Positions 56,226-63,276 of a stretch of 64,000 bases of DNA are shown here, in pieces. The DNA is from Cnuibacter physcomitrellae. Its GTDB lineage: Bacteria; Actinomycetota; Actinomycetes; Actinomycetales; Microbacteriaceae. The position numbers and the translations under genes were made by a program. The notes below the pieces were generated by a model. The model worked only from the letters and a program-made list of their open reading frames with translations, made no database searches and was not told where the DNA came from. The stretch is from contig NZ_BMHD01000001.1 of NCBI RefSeq assembly GCF_014640535.1, positions 1,738,214 to 1,802,213 on the forward strand, read 5' to 3'. Within the stretch, counting starts at the first letter, position 1, and each line of letters begins with the position of its first letter.

Positions 56226-56624
56226 GTGAGAGCGCGGACGTTCGAGGAGCTGGGGCGGGAGCGGTATGTCGCGCTGACGACGTACCGACGGAGCGGGGTG
56301 GCGGTCACCACGCCGGTGTGGATCGTGGCGGACGGCGACGATCTCCTCGTGGTGACGGGCGCGCAGACCGGGAAGGCGAAGCGCATCCGCCACACCCCGC
56401 GCGTGACGCTGCGCGGGTCGACCGTCCGCGGGCGGGTGAACGAGCGGATGGACTCCACCGAGGGACACGCCGAGATCGTCACCGACGAGGCGGGGATGGC
56501 CGCGGCGGAGCGCGCGTTCCGCGAGAAGTACGGCTGGCAGTTCGCGGCGTCCGCGGTCGTCGAGAACGCGCTCGTGCGCGACGAGGCCGCCGGTCGCATC
56601 CTGCTGCGGATCCGGCCCGCCTGA
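56226..56624 (+). CDS. F420-dependent PPOX-type oxidoreductase
   Basis: A 132-residue split-barrel protein of the Rv2074-like PPOX class (YVALTTYRRSGVAVTTPVWI at the start, TGKAKRIRHTPRVTL for cofactor binding). These use coenzyme F420 or flavin; the F420 reading is by family. The stop lies within a 22-bp near-duplicate. Confidence 0.83.
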   Translation: MRARTFEELGRERYVALTTYRRSGVAVTTPVWIVADGDDLLVVTGAQTGKAKRIRHTPRVTLRGSTVRGRVNERMDSTEGHAEIVTDEAGMAAAERAFREKYGWQFAASAVVENALVRDEAAGRILLRIRPA

Positions 56625-56660
56625 GCGCTCGCTGACGACCCGCCTGAGCGCTCGCCGACG
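56616..56660 (+). repeat. 22-bp near-tandem duplication spanning a stop codon
   Basis: CCCGCCTGAGCGCTCGCTGACG (56616-56637), which contains the TGA stop of the PPOX gene, recurs one base later at 56639-56660 with one mismatch. Confidence 0.88.
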
Positions 56661-56703
56661 GCGCTCCTCCGACGGAACCGCACCCGCCGCACGGTCGACG
56701 CGC

Positions 56704-57570
56704 TCAGGCGCGTGCGCTGCTCTCGTGCGCCGAAGAGGACGCGAGCTGCTGCGTGCCGATCACCGAGAGGAGCGCGAGCTTGTCGTGGTCGTCCGTTCCG
56801 GGGCGGGCGGTGAAGACGAGGAGGGTCTGCGCCTGCTCCTCGTCGAGCAGCAGCTGGCAATGCAGGGTGAGGATGCCGAGCTCGGGATGCTGCATCCGCT
56901 TCTCCCCGTGGCGGCGGGCGACCTCGTGGCGAGCCCAGCGCTCCGCGAACTCGGGGCTCTCCTCGAGCAGGGCGTGCACGATGCGATCGGCCTGCGATCC
57001 GGAGCCCTCGCGCGCGAGCGCGCGTCGCAGGTCCGCCGCGTAGTTCCGCGAGTGGATGTCGTGATCCTCCTCCGGGTAGATGCGGCGCGACGTCGGGTCG
57101 GTGAACCAGCGGTACGGCGTGCTGCGACGCATCCCCGTGAAGGAGGTCTGGTCGCCCAGCAGCGCCACCGCGGGAGGGGTCTGGATGAGGGTCTCCCCGA
57201 CACCCCCGATGACCTGCGCCGGGGTGTCGGCGAGCCGGTCGAGCACCCGCATGAGCCCGGGGCTGATGTGGTCGGTGCGGAGCGCGCGGGCGGGCGCGTT
57301 GTGTCCGGCGAGCTGGAAGAGGTGGTCGCGTTCGTCGAGGTCGAGCCGGAGGCCGCGGGCGATCGCCGCGAGCATCTGCTCGGACGGCTGCGGCCCCCGC
57401 TCCTGCTCGAGGCGCGCGTAGTAGTCGGTGGACATCCCGCTCAGCGCGGCGACCTCCTCGCGTCGCAGCCCGTGCGTGCGACGCCGCGGCCCGCGGGCGA
57501 GGCCCACGTCCTCCGGCTGCAGCGCCTCGCGACGGGTGCGGAGGAAGTCGGCGAGCTGCTGTCTGTCCAT
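56704..57570 (-). CDS. XRE-family regulator with MmyB-like ligand domain
   Basis: A 288-residue regulator: XRE helix-turn-helix at about 10-70 (RRTHGLRREEVAALSGMSTD, YYARLEQERG) and a MmyB-like domain after 110, thought to bind fatty acyl ligands. The start MDRQQLADFL follows CGAGGG closely. It lies 31 bp downstream of the four-TM protein gene in the same direction, so it may belong to that operon. Confidence 0.86.
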   Translation of the reverse strand: MDRQQLADFLRTRREALQPEDVGLARGPRRRTHGLRREEVAALSGMSTDYYARLEQERGPQPSEQMLAAIARGLRLDLDERDHLFQLAGHNAPARALRTDHISPGLMRVLDRLADTPAQVIGGVGETLIQTPPAVALLGDQTSFTGMRRSTPYRWFTDPTSRRIYPEEDHDIHSRNYAADLRRALAREGSGSQADRIVHALLEESPEFAERWARHEVARRHGEKRMQHPELGILTLHCQLLLDEEQAQTLLVFTARPGTDDHDKLALLSVIGTQQLASSSAHESSARA

Positions 57571-57601
57571 CCCTCGAGTCTGCGACACCGCCATCACGGC
57601 A

Positions 57602-58162
57602 TCAAGGGACCGCGGATCCACCCCTCGACGCACCCCTGCTGCGCCGCTCGACGATGCCGGGAAGCTGGTCCGGGCTCGACCGGAGGACCACGACCCGCTC
57701 GACCCCGATCCCGAGAGCGAGCAACCCCGCGGCGACCGCCGTCAGCGCGAGCGGCTGCGACCACTGCGCGACCAGGGCCTCCGTAGGCGGTGCCGCGGAG
57801 GTGATCGGCGCGGCGCCCGTGGTCAGGGCCAGCACCCCCGCCACCGCCAGGCATCCGACGAGCCAGACTCCCCCGCCCCACGCCAGTACGGCCGCACGCA
57901 CCGGATGACGCGAGCGGACGCCGGCGACGAGCTCTCCCGCGAAGAGGAGCCCGGCGGTGAGACCGCCGACGACGGCCCCCAGCACCCCGCCGGGAACGGC
58001 ACCGAACGAGATCGCGAGAAGGACGTATCCCGGCGACGATCCCGCGCCGAGGGCGGGGTCGGGCAGGGCCGCCTGCCCGCCCACGGCGGCGCCGACGAGC
58101 GCGCCACTCAGCGCCCCGAGGGGGATGAGCAGCGCGCGCGTCAGCAGGACGGCCCAGGTCAC
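57602..58162 (-). CDS. Four-helix hypothetical membrane protein
   Basis: A 186-residue protein with about four transmembrane helices (residues 1-30, 45-78, 88-112, 130-160) and a basic C-terminal tail. No family recognised. Its ATG overlaps the stop of the secreted-protein gene by ATGA, so the two are translationally coupled and probably act together. Confidence 0.68.
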   Translation of the reverse strand: MTWAVLLTRALLIPLGALSGALVGAAVGGQAALPDPALGAGSSPGYVLLAISFGAVPGGVLGAVVGGLTAGLLFAGELVAGVRSRHPVRAAVLAWGGGVWLVGCLAVAGVLALTTGAAPITSAAPPTEALVAQWSQPLALTAVAAGLLALGIGVERVVVLRSSPDQLPGIVERRSRGASRGGSAVP

Positions 58163-59334
58163 ACGCCGCCCGCTCCGGGGGACGTTCCCGTCCTGTCGAC
58201 GATCCTCTGCCAGAAGGTCAGCCAGTTCGCCCCGGCGATGAGCGCGTTGTGGGCGTTCACCACCGACCCGAGGTCGCGCAGCACCATGGCGTGCACGTAG
58301 AGGTGCAGGTACCCGGACGCGTCGTTGTACCAGGAGAACGTGACCATCGAGCCCGCCCCGTCGAAGTGACCGCGGGCCGCGACGAACTGCAGGGCACCGC
58401 CCATCGCCGTCTGCACCTTCACCGGGGCCGGGATGACGATGAACGAGAACGGACTCGCGTTCAGGTTGATGACGTCACCGTCGCGCGGATACGCCCTCGG
58501 AGCGTTCCCGATCGGGAAGTAGCAGTTGAAGCAGTTGTGCAGCATCGCGTCGGCCTGGTAGTCGGGGGTCTTCGGCACGTTCGCGTGATAGCCGGGCAGT
58601 CCGGCCCAGAAGTCGTACGAGTAGTACCAGGTGGGGTCTGCGAGCACCGGGAACTCCGCATCCGCGAGGTCGACGTGCTGGGTGAGGACGTCCCCGTCCC
58701 ACGAGTACGACGTCGGCAGCTGCCGACCTGTCGCATCGACCGCCCACGGCTGCAGGACGGACCCGATGTAGCGACCCTCCGCATCCGCGACGACGGTGTC
58801 GCCGGTGGGCAGGGCGGTGGCGGTGGCGCCGTCGGGCAGGTCGAGCTCGAAGGCCCGGTCTCCGCCGGTGGAGGCGTCGGCGTAGGCGGTGAGCAGTCGC
58901 ACGCCGCTCGTCAGCGGCTGCACGTAGGTGGCGGAGGCGCCCTGGTCGAACACGGTGATGCCGCCCTGCGGGCGTCCCTCGACGCCGGGGGCGGTCTGAT
59001 CCGCCAGGCGGATGCTCGTGGCCTGGCCCGACCCCTCGGTCGCGGTCGGTCGCAGCGCGACCTCGCCGCGCGAATCGGCGGGCAGCGTGACCGAGAACAC
59101 CGCAGGGTCCTGGACGCCGAGCCCGGAGGCGCTGGTCTGCTGCAGGAGGTCGGGGGCGAGCACGGACATCAGCGCGATCGGGTCGCTGATGTCGGAGGCG
59201 GGGCTCTCGCCGGCGGCGTCCGCGCCGGGTGCCCCGGCGAGGAGCAGCGCGGTTGCGGTGGCGGCTGCGGCGAGGACGGATGTCGTCGCCCTCAGGGACG
59301 ATGAGCGTTGTCGGTGGGCGTGTGGACCGGTCAT
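58159..59334 (-). CDS. Secreted protein with conserved C-terminal domain
   Basis: A 391-residue exported protein. A signal peptide (1-41) is followed by a beta-rich region ending in AEFPVLADPTW, a motif that precedes variable domains in many actinobacterial secreted proteins. The last 150 residues form a separate domain with NCFNCYFPIGNAPRAYPRDG, HFDGAGSMVTFSW and ANWLTFWQRI. That domain recurs in actinobacterial exported proteins of unknown function. Coupling to a four-TM gene resembles toxin/immunity pairs, but no catalytic motif was recognised. Confidence 0.7.
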   Translation of the reverse strand: MTGPHAHRQRSSSLRATTSVLAAAATATALLLAGAPGADAAGESPASDISDPIALMSVLAPDLLQQTSASGLGVQDPAVFSVTLPADSRGEVALRPTATEGSGQATSIRLADQTAPGVEGRPQGGITVFDQGASATYVQPLTSGVRLLTAYADASTGGDRAFELDLPDGATATALPTGDTVVADAEGRYIGSVLQPWAVDATGRQLPTSYSWDGDVLTQHVDLADAEFPVLADPTWYYSYDFWAGLPGYHANVPKTPDYQADAMLHNCFNCYFPIGNAPRAYPRDGDVINLNASPFSFIVIPAPVKVQTAMGGALQFVAARGHFDGAGSMVTFSWYNDASGYLHLYVHAMVLRDLGSVVNAHNALIAGANWLTFWQRIVDRTGTSPGAGGV

Positions 59335-59515
59335 GGCGGACCCCTTCGTGGATGCGACCCGCTCCCCAGCCCTGCCGACGCAAGAAGCGTATATGCCACA
59401 TGCGTTTGTGCCCTACTGGGACGACGGCGAGTCGGCGGGGCGCCGGACGAAGTCGGAGCCTTCGACGGGGATTTCGACGGAAGCGGAGTCGGGGTCGGGC
59501 CCTGGTCGGGGACGC

Positions 59516-60421
59516 TCAGACCGTGACGGGAGGGACGTCCTGGCCCAGGACATCCCGGAGGGCGGCGATCACCGCATCCGCGTCGTCGTCGAGGTACGCG
59601 TCGACGGCGTCGCGCACGCGTCGGGCCGCCGCCTCGACGACGTACTGCAGCTCGATGCGCCGCGCCAGCGTGGCCGCAGGGCGCACGGGCTGGCGCCCGC
59701 TCGGGCTGGTCGGGTCCGGGATCGCAGACAGGTCGTCGTCGACGGCCTGCTCGAGGATCCAGCACAGATCCCACAGCGGATCGAAGGAGCGCTGCTGGAG
59801 GGCCTGCCGGAGCACGGCCGTCTCCAGCCAGTACGACGACAGGGGCACGGCGAACCGGTGCTTCCAGGCGAGCACCAGGCGGATGAGGCGACGGAGGGAG
59901 CCGTCCGCGTCGATCCGGTCGAGCAGGGCGTCGCGGGCCGCGGGCCGGGCCGCGACCCAGCGCCTGGCGGCGTCGGGCAGGAGCACGGTGTCGGAGGCGG
60001 CCCGGGTGCCCGACTCGATCGCGGGGATGATGCGCACGCCGGTCATGTCCGCCGGAGTGCGCCGGACGAGGAGGGAGTCGGCGCCGGCGCCGACGGTCGT
60101 GCCGGCAGCGGTCGCGGCGCCGTTCACCGGGACCACCTCGGCGACGCCGTCGGGGACGGCCGAACGGAGGACGTCGAGCGCCTGCCCGAGCGAGGGACGG
60201 CGGCCCGGAGCGAGGACGGCGAGCAGGTCCCAGTGACTGGATCCGCCGATCTCCGTCCCGCGGCGATACGAGCCGACGTCGAGCGTGGTGACGGCCGCGC
60301 CCGAGTCGAGGAGCGCGGCGACCACCGCGTCGCGCAGGCCCTCGAGCTCGGCGCGCTCGGCCGGCGTGGCACGCGTGACCTCGTCGAATCCGCGGAAGAC
60401 CGCGTCCAGCTGTGCGACCAC
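59516..60421 (-). CDS. Nucleotidyltransferase-fold protein (CD-NTase/SMODS-like), active site degenerate
   Basis: A 301-residue protein of the polymerase-beta-like fold. The GS motif VGSYRRGTEI (49-58) is followed by SHWDLLAVL, where canonical CD-NTases have SDxD: His63 replaces the first Asp, Asp65 is kept. The third metal ligand (hDhhPA) is Arg130 in GVRIIPAIES. The helical part (LIRLVLAWKHRF, SSYWLETAVL) fits the PAP/OAS1 substrate domain. Two of three ligands are lost, so synthesis of cyclic oligonucleotides is unlikely. The GTG at 60421 has GAGGAG five bases upstream. No CBASS effector lies nearby. Confidence 0.72.
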   Translation of the reverse strand: MVAQLDAVFRGFDEVTRATPAERAELEGLRDAVVAALLDSGAAVTTLDVGSYRRGTEIGGSSHWDLLAVLAPGRRPSLGQALDVLRSAVPDGVAEVVPVNGAATAAGTTVGAGADSLLVRRTPADMTGVRIIPAIESGTRAASDTVLLPDAARRWVAARPAARDALLDRIDADGSLRRLIRLVLAWKHRFAVPLSSYWLETAVLRQALQQRSFDPLWDLCWILEQAVDDDLSAIPDPTSPSGRQPVRPAATLARRIELQYVVEAAARRVRDAVDAYLDDDADAVIAALRDVLGQDVPPVTV

Positions 60422-60563
60422 TGCTGCTCCTCGTCCGAGCCGGGCCGCCGCCCGCTCCCCGGCGCGGCGCCCGTGGCCACACTCTACGCCCGCCCGCCCA
60501 CCCCGCCCCGGGATCCCGGCGCGGATGCCGCACCCCGCCCCTCCGCCGCGCTCTCCGGTCCGC

Positions 60564-60826
60564 CGCCGCACCCGCCCGCCCGTCCGCCGCCCCACCTGCC
60601 CGCCCGCGGTGAGCCAACTCCGGACTTCCAGCCGGACACGCCGCTGAAACTCCGGAGTTGCCTCCGCAGGAGCCGAATCTCCGGAGTTGCCCCGGCCGTC
60701 GCCGCACCCGCCCGCCCGTCCGCTGCCACACCTGCCCGCCTGCGGTGGGCCAACTCCGGACTTCCAGCCGGACACGCCGCCAAGACTCCGGAGTTGACCC
60801 CGCCAGAGCTGAATCTCCGGAGTTGG
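60564..60826. repeat. Family C repeats, two units (period 136 bp)
   Basis: Units start near 60564 and 60700 and contain a Pro-codon-like GC-rich stretch, then CCAACTCCGGACTTCCAGCC, ACTCCGGAGTTG and AATCTCCGGAGTTG. They share AACTCCGGA and TCCAGCC with the repeats at 38135-38368. They lie in the 606-bp gap between the nucleotidyltransferase start and the SDR end. Confidence 0.82.
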
Positions 60827-60927
60827 CTCAGCCACCCACCCGCCCGCCGTCGCCGTCGAGCCGCCCCCTCGACGCGCGTGCGCTCGCGGACACCCCGCCA
60901 TCGCCACTCCGACGGCCGATGTCCGCC

Positions 60928-60992
60928 AAAAGGTACGGCGAGAGCAGACACGGCGCGCTATCCGGCTCATGTTCGCTCTCGCCATACCTTTT
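60928..60992. terminator. 18-bp dyad after the SDR gene
   Basis: AAAAGGTACGGCGAGAGC (60928-60945) pairs with 60975-60992 except for one G-T type position, around a 29-base loop. It starts 36 bp after the SDR stop (minus strand) and probably terminates that transcript; in that orientation the arm begins AAAAGG and ends CCTTTT. Confidence 0.65.
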
Positions 60993-61027
60993 CACGGCCC
61001 CCGCCGCCGAAGGGCCGCCAAAGGAGC

Positions 61028-61810
61028 TCAGAGGAGGGTGCCGCCCGACGCCTCGATGCGCTGCGCAGTGACCCAGTGCATCTCCTCCGACAGCACGGCG
61101 GCGATGACGGGGCCGATGTCGTCCGGCTCGCCCACGCGACCGAGGGCGGTCGCCGCGCCGAACTGCTGCTGCGCCTCCGCACTGGCGCGGATGTAGCCGC
61201 CCGCGAAGTCGGTCATCACCGGTCCCGGCGCCACGACGTTGACCCGGATGCCCCGGGCGCCGAGCTCCTTCGCGAGGTAGCGGGTCAGCACCTCGACCGC
61301 GCCCTTCATCGACGCGTAGATCGCGTAGGACGGCGCGCCCACGAAGCGCGCGAGTCCCGTCGAGAGGTTCACGATCGAGCCGCCGTCGGCGAGGACGGGG
61401 AGCAGCGCCTGGGTGAGGAAGAAGACGCCCTTGAAGTGCACGTCGAACAGCAGCTGCGCATCCGCGACGGTGGCCTCCGAGATCGACCCCTCGGCGGTGA
61501 GGCCGGCGTTGTTCACGAGGTGGTCGATCGTGTCGCGGCCCCAGCCGCCGAGCGTCGAGCGGACGGCCTCGACGAGGTCGGGGAACGTCTCGACCTCGGT
61601 GGTGTCGAGCCGCAGGGCCGCCGCCCGACGGCCGATCGCCTCGATCTCCGCGACGACGGCGTGGGCCTCGTCCTCGTTCGAGCGGTACGTCAGGATCACG
61701 TCGGTGCCGCGCTCGGCCAGAGCGAGCGCCGCGGAGCGGCCGAGCCCTCGGTTGCCGCCCGTGATGAGGGCGATGCGGGCCGGGGCGGTGGTGGTGATGT
61801 CGTCTGTCAT
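61028..61810 (-). CDS. Short-chain dehydrogenase/reductase
   Basis: Classical SDR of 260 residues: TGGNRGLGRSAALAL (NADP site), HLVNNAGLTAEG, and YASMKGAVEVLTRYLAKELG with catalytic Tyr and Lys, then APGPVMTDFAGGYI. Divergent from the ohrR-like gene with a 123-bp spacer. Substrate unknown; its location suggests a role in peroxide or electrophile stress. Confidence 0.9.
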   Translation of the reverse strand: MTDDITTTAPARIALITGGNRGLGRSAALALAERGTDVILTYRSNEDEAHAVVAEIEAIGRRAAALRLDTTEVETFPDLVEAVRSTLGGWGRDTIDHLVNNAGLTAEGSISEATVADAQLLFDVHFKGVFFLTQALLPVLADGGSIVNLSTGLARFVGAPSYAIYASMKGAVEVLTRYLAKELGARGIRVNVVAPGPVMTDFAGGYIRASAEAQQQFGAATALGRVGEPDDIGPVIAAVLSEEMHWVTAQRIEASGGTLL

Positions 61811-61901
61811 GTCTCCAGCCTCATGCCGATGCCCCGGCTCGTGAAGGCTCCGCTCATCCGCGGATCGGCGATCCCCGGCTGAGCGATCGCCCCGAATTAG
61901 G

Positions 61902-61911
61902 TTGTGCGCAA
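61902..61911. promoter_or_regulatory. OhrR-type operator
   Basis: TTGTGCGCAA, flanked by AATT on both sides at nearly symmetrical distance (61895 and 61910), lies just before the ohrR start, where a redox-sensitive MarR repressor would bind. It could control both ohrR-ohr and the divergent SDR. Confidence 0.5.
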
Positions 61912-61933
61912 TTCAATGGCGTACAGTCGAGTC

Positions 61934-62401
61934 ATGGCCACGACCGAGACCTCCCCGCTGGACGGCATGCTGTGCTTCGCCGTCTACTCGGCCGCGAACG
62001 CGACCGTGCAGGCGCATCGGGCGGTGCTCGCCCCCTGGGACCTCACGTACACGCAGTACCTGGTGCTCGTGCTGCTCGCCGACGCAGGCGCACCGATGCC
62101 GATGCGCGACCTCGGCGACCGCCTGAGCCTCGACTCGGGCACGCTGTCGCCCCTGGTCCGCAGGCTGGAGCGGCGCGGCCTCCTCACGAGGCAGCGCTCG
62201 GCCGACGATGAGCGCCTCGTCGAGGTCGCCCTCACGGAGCCGGGCCGCACCGCGCACGCCGAGCTCACGGAGGCGATCGGCTGCCTCGCGCCCGCCTACG
62301 GGGTCTCGTCGCCGGAGGAGCTCGAGTCGCTCGTCGCCTCCCTCCAGCGCCTGGCGACGGGGATGCGCACCACGGCCGCTGACGCTCGCCGCGCATCCTG
62401 A
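61934..62401 (+). CDS. ohrR: Organic-hydroperoxide-sensing MarR regulator OhrR
   Basis: MarR-family repressor of 155 residues. The diagnostic redox-active cysteine is Cys14 in GMLCFAVYS, followed by LTYTQYLVLVLL and the winged HTH (MPMRDLGDRLSLDSGTLSPL). Oxidation of this Cys by organic peroxides releases the repressor from DNA. ATG 61934 is chosen because the Cys then sits at the family-typical position; GTG 61904 would overlap the operator. Followed after 47 bp by ohr. Confidence 0.88.
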   Translation: MATTETSPLDGMLCFAVYSAANATVQAHRAVLAPWDLTYTQYLVLVLLADAGAPMPMRDLGDRLSLDSGTLSPLVRRLERRGLLTRQRSADDERLVEVALTEPGRTAHAELTEAIGCLAPAYGVSSPEELESLVASLQRLATGMRTTAADARRAS

Positions 62402-62448
62402 CCCCCGACCTCACCGACCCGACCACTCCACCGACGAAAGGGAAACCC

Positions 62449-62871
62449 ATGGACGTCCTCTACACCGCAGAAGCGCTCTCGACCGGAGCCGGCCGCGACG
62501 GACACGTCGCCACCTCGGACGGCACGCTCGACCTCGACATGGCCGTGCCGAAGGAGATGGGCGGCTCGGGTGCCGGCTCGAACCCCGAGCAGCTCTTCGC
62601 CGCGGGCTACGCCGCCTGCTTCCACTCGGCTCTCCAGGCCGTGGCGCGCACCCAGAAGATCAAGCTCGAGGACTCCAGCGTGGGCGGTCGGGTGCAGATC
62701 GGCCCGAACGGCCAGGGCGGCTTCCAGCTGGCCGTGCTGCTCGAGGTGGTGCTGCCCGGCCTCGACCACGACGCCGCCCAGCAGCTCGCCGACGCGGCGC
62801 ACCAGGTCTGCCCCTACTCGAACGCCACCCGCGGCAACATCGACGTCACCATCACGGTCGCCGACGACTGA
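62449..62871 (+). CDS. ohr: Organic hydroperoxide resistance protein Ohr
   Basis: Thiol peroxidase of 140 residues that reduces organic hydroperoxides. The OsmC/Ohr fold keeps the two catalytic cysteines, Cys57 in GYAACFHSAL and Cys121 in HQVCPYSNATRGN. GAAAGGGAAA precedes the ATG. Likely repressed by OhrR and induced by peroxides. Confidence 0.94.
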   Translation: MDVLYTAEALSTGAGRDGHVATSDGTLDLDMAVPKEMGGSGAGSNPEQLFAAGYAACFHSALQAVARTQKIKLEDSSVGGRVQIGPNGQGGFQLAVLLEVVLPGLDHDAAQQLADAAHQVCPYSNATRGNIDVTITVADD

Positions 62872-62882
62872 GCTCGCCACCT

Positions 62883-62941
62883 CGACACCGAATACGCCGA
62901 AGCCCCGCGGATATCGCGGGGCTTCGGCGTATTCGGTGTCG
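62883..62941. terminator. Family E dyad (copy 2), convergent terminator
   Basis: Perfect 27-bp arms (CGACACCGAATACGCCGAAG then CCCCGCG) around a five-base loop, between convergent ohr and KTSC genes. It shares the outer and inner blocks with the dyad at 49753-49807, while the middle differs by compensated pairs. Confidence 0.85.
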
Positions 62942-62977
62942 GAGCGACAGGCATGCGGCCCTCCGCGTTCGGAAGCG

Positions 62978-63196
62978 TCAGGCGTGCGTGCTCCGGACGT
63001 CGAACAGGGGCTTCAGCACGTCGTTCACGAAGCCGCCCTTCGACTCCGCCGCCTTGAACTCCCGCCAGACGCGCGCCGGCACGTCGAGGTAGTAGTACGT
63101 CCCCGACTCGAAGCGCACCATCAGCTCGCGGGTCGCCTTCGAGTAGGCGATCGCCCGCACCGAGGAGCTCTCCGGAGTGAGGATGATCTCGTCCAT
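62978..63196 (-). CDS. KTSC-domain protein
   Basis: A 72-residue stand-alone KTSC domain, named after the C-terminal part of some lysyl-tRNA synthetases (VRAIAYSKATRELMVRFESG, YYYLDVPARVWREFKAAESK). Thought to bind RNA; role unknown. The ATG lies 80 bp from the MMPL gene end in the same direction. Confidence 0.85.
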   Translation of the reverse strand: MDEIILTPESSSVRAIAYSKATRELMVRFESGTYYYLDVPARVWREFKAAESKGGFVNDVLKPLFDVRSTHA

Positions 63197-63276
63197 CTGC
63201 CCGTCACGCTACGCGCTTCGCGACCCGAACGGGAGGGTCCGGCGGAAGGGTGCAGTCACTGCAGCGACGGCGAGGC

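Noticed and set aside
59516-60421. CBASS defence operon
   Set aside because: Only a degenerate nucleotidyltransferase is present; flanking genes are a secreted protein and an SDR, with no effector or Cap genes.
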